A stretch of 25,390 nt of DNA. It comes from Hungateiclostridiaceae bacterium UBA1305 (GTDB lineage Bacteria > Bacillota > Clostridia > Acetivibrionales > DTU013). Numbering within the stretch: the first letter of the stretch is position 1; each line of letters begins with the position of its first letter. Below, one piece after another: positions 1 through 7,547 of the stretch. A program made the translations under genes and the position numbers. The notes beneath the pieces were generated by a model that was not told the DNA's origin, ran no database searches, and saw only the letters and a list, made by a program, of their open reading frames with translations. The stretch lies in contig DBTX01000062.1 in the NCBI GenBank assembly GCA_002307275.1, positions 1 to 25,390 on the forward strand, written 5' to 3'.

Positions 1-495
1 TACACTGGCGGCGCAACAGTTGCTGCAGCGCATGCGGGCGCCGGGGTGTGCCATGTGGACGCATCAAAGGGCATGGTGACCCGTGCGAAGGAGAACCTTG
101 CACTATCGAAACTGGCGGAAAAACCGGTGCGATTTATTGTTGATGATGTGATGAAGTTTGTTTCGCGAGAAAGCAGAAGAGGCAATACCTACGACGCCGT
201 CATCATGGATCCGCCGTCTTATGGGAGAGGTCCCAACGGCGAACTCTGGAAGATCGAAGATGAACTATATGGGCTTATCGGCCTTTGTATTGAAATATTG
301 ACACCGAAGCCGCTGTTTTTTCTGGTCAACTCTTACACGACAGGACTTTCACCTATTGTGATCGGAAATATGCTCAAATTGTCAGTGCAGCGCAAATACG
401 GCGGCAGGGTCACCGCTGACGAAGTCGGCCTTCGTGCCACTGCAACGGGTTTGATTCTGCCATGCGGAGCTGCAGGCAGATGGGAAGAAGATTGA
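1..495 (+). CDS. SAM-dependent RNA methyltransferase, 3' part (5' end outside window)
   Basis: The frame is open from the first base, so the gene is truncated by the window edge and only about the last 164 residues are visible. The segment begins in the SAM-binding motif I region (YTGGATVAAAHAGAG, then VDASKGMV) and later has motif IV, DPPSYGRGP, the type of loop found in class I rRNA methyltransferases of the RlmI/RlmK-like group (COG1092-type). Substrate is inferred to be RNA, since a pseudouridine synthase follows 19 nt downstream and the two probably form a small RNA-modification operon. The GTG at 46 is an internal codon, not a start, because motif I begins upstream of it. The exact modified base cannot be told from this fragment. 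Confidence 0.8.
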   Translation, partial: YTGGATVAAAHAGAGVCHVDASKGMVTRAKENLALSKLAEKPVRFIVDDVMKFVSRESRRGNTYDAVIMDPPSYGRGPNGELWKIEDELYGLIGLCIEILTPKPLFFLVNSYTTGLSPIVIGNMLKLSVQRKYGGRVTADEVGLRATATGLILPCGAAGRWEED

Positions 496-514
496 AGGCG
501 GTGAATCACAAGGT

Positions 515-1222
515 ATGACCGGTAAATTTAAAATCAGTATCATTTACGAGGATAATCATGTGCTCGTTGTCGTGAAACCGCCGAACATACTGACACAGGC
601 TGACAGCACAGGTGACGAGGATATGCTGACTTTACTCAGGGAGGATCTGAAGCTTCGCTACAACAAGCCGGGAAATGTTTTCCTTGGACTGGTCCACAGA
701 CTTGACCGCCCCGTGGGCGGAGTTATGGTATTCGCTAAAACATCAAAAGCTGCTTCCAGACTGTCTGAACAGATACGTCTCGGAGAGTTCGGCAAATCCT
801 ACATGGCAGTCATACATGGTGTACCCGGGCAGTCTTCAGGTACACTTGTCAATTATCTTGTCAAGGATGAAACAACCAACACCGTACGGATCACTTCCAA
901 TGCGGATGAGGGGAAAAAGGCATCCCTTTATTATGAGGTCAAGGATATAAAAGAAGGTCTGTCACTTGTGCGCATTAAACTTCATACGGGTCGTTCCCAT
1001 CAGATACGCGTACAGTTTGCGGCAATGGGACATCCATTGTACGGTGATCAGAAATATGGTGCAGCGCTGAACAAACCAGGCATGCAGCTCGCCCTGTGGT
1101 CGGTGGAGGTGGGCTTCACACAGCCTACGTTGAAGAAATATGAAGTATTCACATCAACACCGCCAAAAGTTCATCCATGGAATCTCTTCCAGTTGGCAAC
1201 AAATATAAACTTGATGCATTAA
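515..1222 (+). CDS. RluA-family RNA pseudouridine synthase
   Basis: A 235-residue protein that should isomerise specific uridines in rRNA or tRNA to pseudouridine. The family motif HRLDRPVGG lies at residues 61-69, with the catalytic Asp at about residue 64. LHTGRSHQIRVQFAAMGHPL further on is the second conserved RluA block. There is no N-terminal S4 domain, so this is a short, catalytic-domain-only member. The start is the ATG at 515, with a GA-rich site (GAAGGCGG) about ten bases upstream. It follows the methyltransferase by 19 nt and is probably co-transcribed with it. The target nucleotide cannot be assigned from sequence. Confidence 0.93.
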   Translation: MTGKFKISIIYEDNHVLVVVKPPNILTQADSTGDEDMLTLLREDLKLRYNKPGNVFLGLVHRLDRPVGGVMVFAKTSKAASRLSEQIRLGEFGKSYMAVIHGVPGQSSGTLVNYLVKDETTNTVRITSNADEGKKASLYYEVKDIKEGLSLVRIKLHTGRSHQIRVQFAAMGHPLYGDQKYGAALNKPGMQLALWSVEVGFTQPTLKKYEVFTSTPPKVHPWNLFQLATNINLMH

Positions 1223-1270
1223 ATGTGCTATTATAGAAGCAGAGGGCTAAATGTTTTAACGGGGGTATAA

Positions 1271-1987
1271 ATGAAAAGGAAAATGAGCTGCGCCGAAATA
1301 GTACTGGCGCTGGGTCTGGTTGGCATCTTCAGTGTCTTTGTGACAATTATAAGCGATTTGATTCTGCTCGGCAGACCGGCCACCGCTTATTCGTTTTTCG
1401 AACTTGGAACGGAAAGTATGGCAGGGATCGTGCAATGGAGAATTACATCAGGTACATTCATCGGTGTATTCATGCTGCCTTTTCAAATAGCAGGGCTGAT
1501 ATCGGTTTATCATGGCTTGAGACCTTCAGGAAAGCTTCTGCCGGCTTTGGTGATACTTGCGGATGCGCATGCACTGATCATGGGGGTAGCTTTCCATACA
1601 TCCTATGCATTCATTGCAAACGGATGGAAGCTATTCTACGCCACTAGCCCCGACAATCTGAACATGTCGGAGATCATGCAGAAATTTGATTTCTATTGGA
1701 AACTGATCATCATCATAATGCTGGCAGAGCTCGTATTCAGCTCAATTATCTTTGTACTGCTCGTTATGTCGGGTAAAACCATGTATCCCAAATGGATGGC
1801 ACTTTTAAACCCTCTTTGCGTCATACTGTGCATGTTTCTGGTCATACCTCCCATACCGGCGCCGGTCGGAGGCTTTGTTGGTCCGACTACACTTAACATG
1901 GCGACCCTTATATTCTTTATTATTTCAACGATAGTAATCTATAAGAAACTGAAAAGGCAGGAATCAGAAGTCAAAATCCCTGCATAA
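1271..1987 (+). CDS. Multi-pass integral membrane protein of unknown function
   Basis: A 238-residue hydrophobic protein with about six or seven predicted membrane segments, starting with a segment at residues 8-32 and ending with one at about 205-225, then a short basic tail (KKLKRQESEVK). A GGGGG ribosome site seven bases before the ATG supports the start. The sequence resembles clostridial membrane proteins annotated only by DUF numbers (possibly DUF6796; this is from memory and not firm). No transport or enzymatic signature is visible. It is followed by a 214-base gap and then an MFS transporter in the same direction, so a shared operon is not clear. Confidence 0.75.
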   Translation: MKRKMSCAEIVLALGLVGIFSVFVTIISDLILLGRPATAYSFFELGTESMAGIVQWRITSGTFIGVFMLPFQIAGLISVYHGLRPSGKLLPALVILADAHALIMGVAFHTSYAFIANGWKLFYATSPDNLNMSEIMQKFDFYWKLIIIIMLAELVFSSIIFVLLVMSGKTMYPKWMALLNPLCVILCMFLVIPPIPAPVGGFVGPTTLNMATLIFFIISTIVIYKKLKRQESEVKIPA

Positions 1988-2201
1988 TCTTAAATCTCTG
2001 CTGCAGATTGTCTCTTGATACAATGTTACTAAAAAGGCTTAAGAGAATAAAAGCTGAAGCAAGAACGGGTATACTGCAGGAGGTGCTTCCTATTTACATA
2101 ATGCCTGACTGTAGTGTATATTTATACTATAGAATATAAATCGTACAAAATATTAACTACACGGATGAATACACAGCGATACTGCTGAGTTATGGGTACA
2201 T

Positions 2202-3521
2202 ATGTTTATTGGAAAGTTTTTCAGAGATACCTACTTTAATACGAAACCGCTTGATGAGCGTGATTATGAAAATAGCCGCAACATGTCGATTTTTGAAGGC
2301 TGTGCTGCCAGGACGATATTCAACCTGACCAGTGGAGCTTTTCTTGCCGGATATGCAAGCTTTCTCGGCGCCAACGATGCGTTCAATGGAATAATCGGAG
2401 CGATACCGGTATTGGCTGGTGTAATATCATTATTTTCGCCGATGTATTTCGAGAAATTAGAGAAAAGAAAGCTGCAGATTGTTCTGCTTAACTTTTTACA
2501 CAGATTCATACTGGGCCTGATGGTATTCATACCGCTCATTGCTTTTGGCAAAACGCCAAGGCTGATACTCCTGTCGATCATGTATCTTATCGCATATCTG
2601 GCGGTTTCCTTTTCCAACCCCGCGTCCAGTGGTCTGATTATCGACCTTACACCTGAAAATATCCGCGGAAGATATTTTGGAAGGAGAGAGTCCTGGCTTC
2701 TTGCTGTTGGAACAATTATTGCACTGATCCTCGGAGGGGTCATGGACGCATTCAGATCCGGCGGAAACGAATATGGCGGCTTTGTGGTTACATTTTCAGT
2801 AATATTGCTGCTTTCCGCTGCCAATTTCATATTCTGGTCAAACATCAAGGAACCGCAAATCAAGAGCAAAAGAACGGTATATCGATTAAAACAGATTGTT
2901 ACAATACCACTGAAGAATTCCGGGTTCAAAAAGATCATTATTTTCTTTGTAATCTGGAATATCGGTTTGCAGATCGGCGGCCCTTTTTTCTCGGTTTACA
3001 TGGTTACAGGTCTGAAACTGGATTATACTTACATCATGCTGATGGGCATGATTGGTACGTTTGTAAACGTAATTCTGGTCCGGGTCTGGGGAAAGGTCGC
3101 AGACAGCAGGTCTTGGGGCTTTGTACTGAAATACTCGATCCTGTTGCTTGGAATAACGCATTTTACCTGGTTCTTTGTCACCAATTCATCCGGTGTCCTC
3201 CTGATTCCCTTCCTGCATATCATCAGTGGAGCAGCATGGGCGGGAATAGGCATTTCAACCTTTAACATACAATTCATCTTTTCTCCTGAAGAGGGCAGGA
3301 CAGTATATATCGGCTTCAATGCTGCACTTGGAGGACTCATGGGCTTTCTGGGCACACTCGCAGGCTCTGTACTGCTTGTGACGTTTGGAGGGTTGGGCCT
3401 GCATATTTCCAGCCTTGAAATTGGGGGAATGCAGATGCTGTTTGCCATCTCAGGAATAATACTTATGCTGTGTGCTGTTTATGCACATTTCTTTATAAAA
3501 CAATCCAATGCAAATGGTTGA
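2202..3521 (+). CDS. Major facilitator superfamily transporter
   Basis: A 439-residue polytopic protein with about 10-12 hydrophobic segments in two halves. The basic loop between early helices (EKLEKRK) and the conserved ENIRGRYFGRRESWLLAVGT segment near residues 150-170 fit MFS drug/solute exporters of Gram-positive bacteria. It probably moves a small solute across the cytoplasmic membrane by proton antiport or symport, but the substrate is unknown. The start at 2202 lacks a good ribosome site; no better in-frame start is seen because the nearby upstream ATG is out of frame. The gene is convergent with the TPR gene, and only 18 bases separate the two stops. No obvious terminator was seen between them. 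Confidence 0.85.
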   Translation: MFIGKFFRDTYFNTKPLDERDYENSRNMSIFEGCAARTIFNLTSGAFLAGYASFLGANDAFNGIIGAIPVLAGVISLFSPMYFEKLEKRKLQIVLLNFLHRFILGLMVFIPLIAFGKTPRLILLSIMYLIAYLAVSFSNPASSGLIIDLTPENIRGRYFGRRESWLLAVGTIIALILGGVMDAFRSGGNEYGGFVVTFSVILLLSAANFIFWSNIKEPQIKSKRTVYRLKQIVTIPLKNSGFKKIIIFFVIWNIGLQIGGPFFSVYMVTGLKLDYTYIMLMGMIGTFVNVILVRVWGKVADSRSWGFVLKYSILLLGITHFTWFFVTNSSGVLLIPFLHIISGAAWAGIGISTFNIQFIFSPEEGRTVYIGFNAALGGLMGFLGTLAGSVLLVTFGGLGLHISSLEIGGMQMLFAISGIILMLCAVYAHFFIKQSNANG

Positions 3522-3539
3522 GTGTGGATTTTGGCCACT

Positions 3540-4361
3540 TCATTCCAAACCGGCGCTTATTTCCTGTATTTTTGCTTCAACCTCTTCTTTGGTGATCGAG
3601 CTAAGATAGGAGAATTTGCTGCCGAGAGCCATTTTCATCATTTCCAGAGCTTTTTCAGTTTCTCCCAGCTTTTCAAGCAGCAGTCCGTAATTGTAGTACG
3701 GCTCGGGGAAGGTAGGGGATTTTTTAACCAATGGTTCGTATATTTCTCCGGACTTGTCATACATGCCCAGCAGGTAATAGTTCTGCCCGAGGTTGTCCAG
3801 GATGATCTTGTCTGTGGAGTTGAATTCATGGGCTTCCAGATTGAATTGCAACGCTTTTTCAAGATCTCCCTCTAAAATGAGAAGGTAACCGAGACTGCCA
3901 TATACAGAGGAGGTTTTGTATGATTCAATGACATCTTCAAGCATGTCCGTTGCAGCGTTGAGCTCGCCTTTTTTCCATAGTACGAGAGCCAGGTTGGATT
4001 TTATAGATGGGACATCTTCAGTACCAGGGTTATTCTTCAAAAGCTTTCGCAGAATTTTTTCGGATTTCACCAGATCGGCATTTTTAAGAAGAAGGTAGGC
4101 ATAAGAGATAGAAGGCTTAATACCTGTTTTATTTTTTTCATGTGCAAGCTTGAACCATTTAAGCGCCGAATCGATTTTCCCCTGTGCATAATACCAGCCG
4201 CCTATCATGGTTAACAACGACACTCTAAAACGGTATAGGATTACCGTGATATATACAAGCAAAGCAGCAATAGCATACCATATGTTCAATTGGCCAAGCA
4301 GTATGATTACCGCTGCCGGTGCGATGAATCCCGCAATAAATTTTATCAGTGGATGTTTCAT
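3540..4361 (-). CDS. Membrane-anchored tetratricopeptide repeat protein
   Basis: A 273-residue protein. Two hydrophobic segments lie near residues 5-45, so the protein is probably anchored in the membrane. The rest is a helical repeat domain with recognisable TPR units: the WYYAQGKIDSALKWFKLA, NLALVLWKKGELNAATDML, LGYLLILEGDLEKALQFN, LGQNYYLLGMYDKSGEIY and YNYGLLLEKLGETEKALEMM stretches. Such proteins are scaffolds for protein-protein contact; no partner can be named. I chose the ATG at 4359-4361 rather than an upstream in-frame one because GGAGG sits eight bases before it. A sigma-A promoter on the same strand is visible at 4416-4445. Confidence 0.85.
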   Translation of the reverse strand: MKHPLIKFIAGFIAPAAVIILLGQLNIWYAIAALLVYITVILYRFRVSLLTMIGGWYYAQGKIDSALKWFKLAHEKNKTGIKPSISYAYLLLKNADLVKSEKILRKLLKNNPGTEDVPSIKSNLALVLWKKGELNAATDMLEDVIESYKTSSVYGSLGYLLILEGDLEKALQFNLEAHEFNSTDKIILDNLGQNYYLLGMYDKSGEIYEPLVKKSPTFPEPYYNYGLLLEKLGETEKALEMMKMALGSKFSYLSSITKEEVEAKIQEISAGLE

Positions 4362-4415
4362 TCTTAACCTCCAAATGTTTTCTCTGGCAGTCCTCATACT
4401 TGGACAACCCACTCA

Positions 4416-4445
4416 ATTATAAACCAAGCGAAGATATAATTGCAA
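4416..4445 (-). promoter_or_regulatory. Sigma-A promoter of the TPR gene
   Basis: On the minus strand, TTGCAA (4440-4445) and TATAAT (4416-4421) are separated by 18 bases, about 55 bases upstream of the TPR start codon. The -10 is a perfect consensus and the -35 matches in four of six positions. Confidence 0.55.
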
Positions 4446-4499
4446 ATACATCCGGAAAGGGCGTAACTGCCCCGGGATCAGGACATCTGTGATAAAATT

Positions 4500-4529
4500 G
4501 CCGGTTGCAGCCTTCAGGCTGCAACCGGC
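4500..4529. repeat. Perfect 13-bp inverted repeat
   Basis: GCCGGTTGCAGCC, a four-base loop TTCA, then GGCTGCAACCGGC. All 13 pairs match and nine are G-C. There is no T run on the plus side, so it is not a usual terminator for rightward transcription; on the minus side the T run is poor. It lies just upstream of the GAGGGGGG ribosome site of a tiny reading frame. Confidence 0.75.
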
Positions 4530-4545
4530 ATATCGAGGGGGGAAA

Positions 4546-4626
4546 ATGAGTTATAGGTTACTGTCTACAATTTTATGCTTTTCGGCAAAAATTAAAAGGT
4601 ACTATGGTCTCTTTGGACATAGGTAA
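4546..4626 (+). CDS. Possible 26-residue peptide, uncertain
   Basis: An ATG preceded by GAGGGGGGAAA opens a 26-codon frame (MSYRLLSTILCF, then a basic AKIKRYYGLFGHR end). The ribosome site is far better than chance would suggest and the peptide is cationic and amphipathic. It may be a leader peptide, a toxin-like peptide, or the first codons of a lost gene such as a decayed mobile element. I cannot assign a function and the frame may be fortuitous. Confidence 0.3.
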   Translation: MSYRLLSTILCFSAKIKRYYGLFGHR

Positions 4627-4668
4627 TTAGTACTATTTTAGTCCCGGATGATAGGGTATAATGTAAGA

Positions 4669-4720
4669 GGACACACCTCAGCAGGTAGTATGGCGATTTG
4701 GCCGAGGAATGTCCCCTTTT
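4669..4720 (-). repeat. GGGGACA-ended short repeat, copy 1
   Basis: Read on the minus strand this starts with AAAAGGGGACATTCC and ends with GAGGTGTGTCC about 26 bases later. The same ends in the same order occur at 20102-20153 on the plus strand, also 52 bases long, while the centres differ. The two ends are imperfect inverted repeats of each other. This pattern fits a REP/MITE-like non-coding element. Confidence 0.6.
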
Positions 4721-4786
4721 GACGCTAAAGCAACATGGACAGTCAGAATAGTTCCTTTAACATAAAGCAACAGGGAGATGGAAATT

Positions 4787-5212
4787 ATGGTTGAGATATG
4801 TCGTGTAAAAACGGATCGTGAAATGAAGCTTGTATATGATATCAGAATGGAAGTGTTTGTTGAGGAACAAGGCGTTCCGGCAGAACTTGAGATGGATGGA
4901 CTGGACGATGATGCGGTACACGTGCTTGCCTTTGTCGATGGAATACCTGCGGGTTGCGCCAGAATGCTGCGCAAGGGTGAAGAAAACAAGATCGGCAGGG
5001 TTGCCGTGAGGAAAAGTATGCGAAGATATGGGATAGGAACAGGGATGTGCAAGCTATTGATCACCATTGCAAAGGACGAAGGCGTCAGGAAGATCTATAT
5101 AGGTTCGCAGCTTGCGGCTGTGGATTTCTACACAACACTGGGCTTTGTGAAAGAAGGGGATGTGTTCATGGAAGCAGGAATTGAACATATTAAAATGGCA
5201 AAGAGCATCTGA
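4787..5212 (+). CDS. GNAT-family N-acetyltransferase
   Basis: A 141-residue acyltransferase that should transfer the acetyl group of acetyl-CoA to an amine. The N-terminal IRMEVFVEEQGVPAELEMD block is typical of the ElaA/YjcF-like branch (COG2153). The acetyl-CoA pyrophosphate loop is RRYGIGTG in the middle, and YTTLGFVKEGD near the end is the usual GNAT C-terminal strand-helix. I placed the start at the ATG at 4787 because GGGAG at 4772-4776 is about ten bases upstream; the ATG three codons earlier directly abuts that site. The substrate is unknown. The upstream gap carries a repeat element. Confidence 0.87.
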   Translation: MVEICRVKTDREMKLVYDIRMEVFVEEQGVPAELEMDGLDDDAVHVLAFVDGIPAGCARMLRKGEENKIGRVAVRKSMRRYGIGTGMCKLLITIAKDEGVRKIYIGSQLAAVDFYTTLGFVKEGDVFMEAGIEHIKMAKSI

Positions 5213-5596
5213 TCCATATCATCCGGAATGAACGAAATGGGAATGTATTGAAAAAAACGTTGATTAAGACTAAAATGTTCTTATGGGATGCAACCCCGTT
5301 ATTTTCACTGAGAGCACTTATTATAAGTATAATGCAGTACACAAGGGTGCTTGTCGCGATCCGGAACGCCATTACCCTGTTTACAGTCTGGTGGCAGAAG
5401 CTGACGAAGGAAACGGCAACAGTATTTTTATGGGTATGCACGAAGAGACCTCGGCGTATATGATGATAAAGCTGATATAAATGCCCCGGATGCGGCAGTG
5501 CAGCACTGGTGAAAAGTGGCTGCTCATTCTGGAAAGCTTGCAAGGTGAAATAGGGCTGAGAAAAGGTTAAGATGGTAGAAGTAGGAGGAAGGCTGG
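5213..5596. other. 384-base gap with apparent coding remnant
   Basis: No intact gene was recognised. The stretch 5283-5480 reads as a protein-like frame without a ribosome site, and a different frame just after it reads YKCPGCGS followed by further cysteines (about 5477-5551). This suggests a frameshifted gene fragment. The last bases before 5597 carry the ribosome site of the Fur gene. Confidence 0.45.
5283..5551 (+). pseudogene. Possible decayed gene fragment
   Basis: A 65-codon frame (5283-5480) has a protein-like composition: mixed charged, aromatic and glycine residues such as YYKYNAVHKGACRDPERHY and SLVAEADEGNG. It has no visible ribosome site and an in-frame stop lies just upstream. 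Directly after its stop, another frame reads a zinc-ribbon-like string with CPGC and two later cysteines, ending at a TAG at 5549-5551. Together this looks like the 3' part of a gene broken by at least one frameshift. I do not recognise the family. It could also be chance. Confidence 0.3.
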
Positions 5597-6043
5597 ATGA
5601 ATTCTGCTGATGTACAGGAACTGAAGGAGTTGCTGAAACAACGTGGCTACAAGTTTACCGGTCAAAGGAATGCAGTGCTTGATGTGCTGGTCAGATACGG
5701 CGGAAAGCATCTGAGTACGGAGGAGGTATTCAACTACGTCCGCGAGATTCATCCGGAGGTTGGCCTGGCTACGGTCTATCGTACGCTGACTTTGCTGGAT
5801 AGCTTGAAGCTGGTTGAGAAGCTTGACCTGGATGATGGCTTCAGCCGCTATGAACTGGCCAGACCGAATGAGGACCACCGTCATCACCACCTGATCTGCA
5901 ACAATTGCGGCAGTGTCACCGAGGTTGAAGAGGATCTTCTGGATTCCCTTGAGGCGCAGATACTAAAAAAGAATGAATTTCTTGTCACCGATCACCGGGT
6001 AAAATTCTATGGCTTGTGCAAACAATGCAGAAATATAACCTAA
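5597..6043 (+). CDS. Fur-family metal- or peroxide-responsive repressor
   Basis: A 148-residue DNA-binding repressor. An N-terminal winged helix (residues 10-85, with LATVYRTLTLLDSLKLV as the recognition region) is followed by the metal-binding dimer domain. Metal ligands visible are the histidine cluster H94, H96-H98, the structural zinc pairs C101/C104 and C141/C144, and H133. Family members sense Fe(II), Zn(II) or peroxide, and the sequence does not tell Fur, Zur and PerR apart with certainty. An AGGAGG site eight bases before the ATG fixes the start. It is followed by a terminator at 6079-6109 and a convergent ferredoxin-domain gene. Confidence 0.92.
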   Translation: MNSADVQELKELLKQRGYKFTGQRNAVLDVLVRYGGKHLSTEEVFNYVREIHPEVGLATVYRTLTLLDSLKLVEKLDLDDGFSRYELARPNEDHRHHHLICNNCGSVTEVEEDLLDSLEAQILKKNEFLVTDHRVKFYGLCKQCRNIT

Positions 6044-6078
6044 ATATTACTGATCATTTATGAAGTAAATCCGACCCA

Positions 6079-6109
6079 AATAACAGGGATTTGATTCCCC
6101 TGTTATTTT
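6079..6109 (+). terminator. Rho-independent terminator after the Fur gene
   Basis: Stem AATAACAGGG (6079-6088), a nine-base loop, CCCTGTTATT (6098-6107) and further T residues. It lies between the convergent fur-like and ferredoxin genes and may work weakly in the other direction too. Confidence 0.75.
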
Positions 6110-6132
6110 CATATGGATGGACAGGTTGGATT

Positions 6133-6933
6133 TCAATTTTCGAGAATACTGCCGTCGGTACTTATTGTAACAACATTCCAGGGTACCATTGTGCCGCTCG
6201 TCAGGAGCGCATTCTTAACGGCGTGGACGATTCCTCCGCAGCACGGCACCTCCATGCGGAGCACAGTGATACTTTTCAAATCGTGGTTTGCAAATATCTG
6301 AGCCAGTTTCTGTGAGTAATCCACTTCATCCAGCTTTGGACAGCCAATGATTGTAATCTTGTTCTTCATGAACTCCTGATGGATGTTCGCATGTGCATAT
6401 GCTGTACAGCTTGCTGCAATGAGCAGGTTGGCATTGTCAAAATACGGCGCATTTACAGGAACCAGCTTTATCTGGCATGGCCACTGACCGAGCTGCGAAA
6501 CCGGTTTTTCGGATGCTGCAGTATGCTGTACTCCGGCAGGTGTTACACTGACAGACATTGGGACGTCTGCTTCACTTCTGTTTATGGTACGTGCTCTTGA
6601 ACCGGGACAACCAGAATGCTGCGCTGCTGCTGCAGCCTGTGCCTGATGTGGTGTCGTTGCAGTATCCGTTGAAGTTTCAGTTGAATGGATGTTTCCTGCT
6701 TCTATACGTTTCATCACGGCCTCCTCATCGAAAGCTTCAGCTTCCCTTTCGACAATCCTGATCGCATCTGTGGGACATTCCGGCAGGCAGTTACCCAGAC
6801 CGTCGCAGTAGCTTTCCGATATCAGCCTGGCTTTACCGTCAATGATCTTAAGCGCACCTTCGTGGCAGGCAGTTGCACAAAGACCGCAGCCGTTGCATTT
6901 TTCTTCGTCTATCATTATTATTTTTCTTTTCAT
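6133..6933 (-). CDS. Two-[4Fe-4S] ferredoxin-domain protein with cysteine-rich C-terminal domain
   Basis: A 266-residue protein. The N-terminus is a bacterial dicluster ferredoxin: C13, C16, C19, C23 form the first cluster motif and C43, C49, C53 followed by Pro form a second with the CDGLGNCLPECP spacing. A low-complexity Ala/Thr/Ser-rich linker covers about residues 85-125. The C-terminal domain has CTAYAH, IIGCPKLD and VPCCGGI, further cysteines that may hold another cluster. It probably acts as an electron carrier or redox sensor in the cytoplasm; I do not know the partner. Start is the ATG at 6931-6933 with GGGG seven bases upstream; a TTG two codons earlier is less well placed. Confidence 0.85.
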   Translation of the reverse strand: MKRKIIMIDEEKCNGCGLCATACHEGALKIIDGKARLISESYCDGLGNCLPECPTDAIRIVEREAEAFDEEAVMKRIEAGNIHSTETSTDTATTPHQAQAAAAAQHSGCPGSRARTINRSEADVPMSVSVTPAGVQHTAASEKPVSQLGQWPCQIKLVPVNAPYFDNANLLIAASCTAYAHANIHQEFMKNKITIIGCPKLDEVDYSQKLAQIFANHDLKSITVLRMEVPCCGGIVHAVKNALLTSGTMVPWNVVTISTDGSILEN

Positions 6934-6970
6934 AGTCAATCCCCTTTTCTTTTAGGAAAGTATATTTGCA

Positions 6971-6995
6971 ATTCATATCTTATGAATAAATTATA
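6971..6995 (-). promoter_or_regulatory. Candidate operator and -10 box of the ferredoxin-domain gene
   Basis: A 7-3-7 inverted repeat, ATTCATA-TCT-TATGAAT (6971-6987), lies directly downstream of a TATAAT box read on the minus strand (6990-6995), so it would cover the transcription start of the ferredoxin gene. No good -35 was found, which would fit an activator-dependent promoter. A second small repeat, GTAAC-CTAT-GTTAC (7018-7031), lies upstream. The regulator is unknown. Confidence 0.4.
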
Positions 6996-7057
6996 ATGTA
7001 TATCCGATGTTGATTCGGTAACCTATGTTACAAATATCAGGATTGTAATTCATGAGG

Positions 7058-7087
7058 TTGAGAACTGCCTGTCAGCAATGTTATAAT
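7058..7087 (+). promoter_or_regulatory. Sigma-A promoter for the small secreted-protein gene
   Basis: TTGAGA (7058-7063), 18-base spacer, TATAAT (7082-7087). It drives the gene starting at 7145. The leader contains two overlapping inverted repeats, ATTCTT/AAGAAT (7100-7118) and TTCGT/ACGAA (7104-7124). Confidence 0.65.
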
Positions 7088-7144
7088 GGAAGGAGAGTTA
7101 TTCTTCGTTATAAAGAATGACGAAATATTAGGAAGGCAGATGAA

Positions 7145-7525
7145 ATGAAAACAGGTAAATCAGGAATTATCATCGTATGCCTGATTATAATTATATTAAT
7201 ATGTCAGTTATCACCGATCATACCACAGACGGCGGAGTATTTTGGAAGCTCTGATACCGATACCGGTTTGCAGCTTTTTTCCAATCCGCTGCATAATTCC
7301 GAACCGGTACTTGATAACAGTACAGCAAGAAATGCTTTTCAAAAAACACTGGCGCGGAAGCTTGATGGCAATTCTTATCGACTGGGAACCATGCAGGTGT
7401 TGGCGTCCAGTATGGAAGAATCTGTACAAATGCGGCCGTTGGATATGAGAAGCATGATCAGAGAAACGATTTCACACTATTTTAACGGGAGTAAATATAA
7501 AGCCGGCCACTTCATCGCATACTAA
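7145..7525 (+). CDS. Small exported or membrane-anchored protein of unknown function
   Basis: A 126-residue protein. A basic start (MKTGKSG) is followed by a very hydrophobic run (residues 8-27) that acts as a signal peptide or anchor. The rest is polar and probably outside the membrane. No cysteine is near the end of the signal, so it is not a lipoprotein, and no family was recognised. AGGAAGG eight to ten bases before the ATG supports the start. A single-span mini-protein gene follows 22 bases downstream, probably in the same transcript. Confidence 0.65.
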   Translation: MKTGKSGIIIVCLIIIILICQLSPIIPQTAEYFGSSDTDTGLQLFSNPLHNSEPVLDNSTARNAFQKTLARKLDGNSYRLGTMQVLASSMEESVQMRPLDMRSMIRETISHYFNGSKYKAGHFIAY

Positions 7526-7547
7526 AAATTGAGGTGGAGGTGAAAGA

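Larger units (their letters stand above)
4362..4786. other. 425-base intergenic region, described
   Basis: Between the divergent TPR and GNAT genes. It holds the TPR promoter (4416-4445), a perfect 13-bp hairpin (4500-4529), a possible 26-codon reading frame with a very strong ribosome site (4546-4626), a TATAAT-like box near 4657 without a good -35, and one copy of a GGGGACA-ended repeat (4669-4720). No other gene was recognised. Confidence 0.6.

Noticed and set aside
46..495. Complete methyltransferase starting with GTG at 46
   Set aside because: SAM-binding motif I begins upstream of this codon, in the same open frame, so the gene is truncated at the window edge.
2264..2938. Long open frame on the minus strand opposite the MFS gene (224 codons)
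   Set aside because: It lies wholly inside the MFS transporter gene in the antisense direction; no ribosome site or family features.
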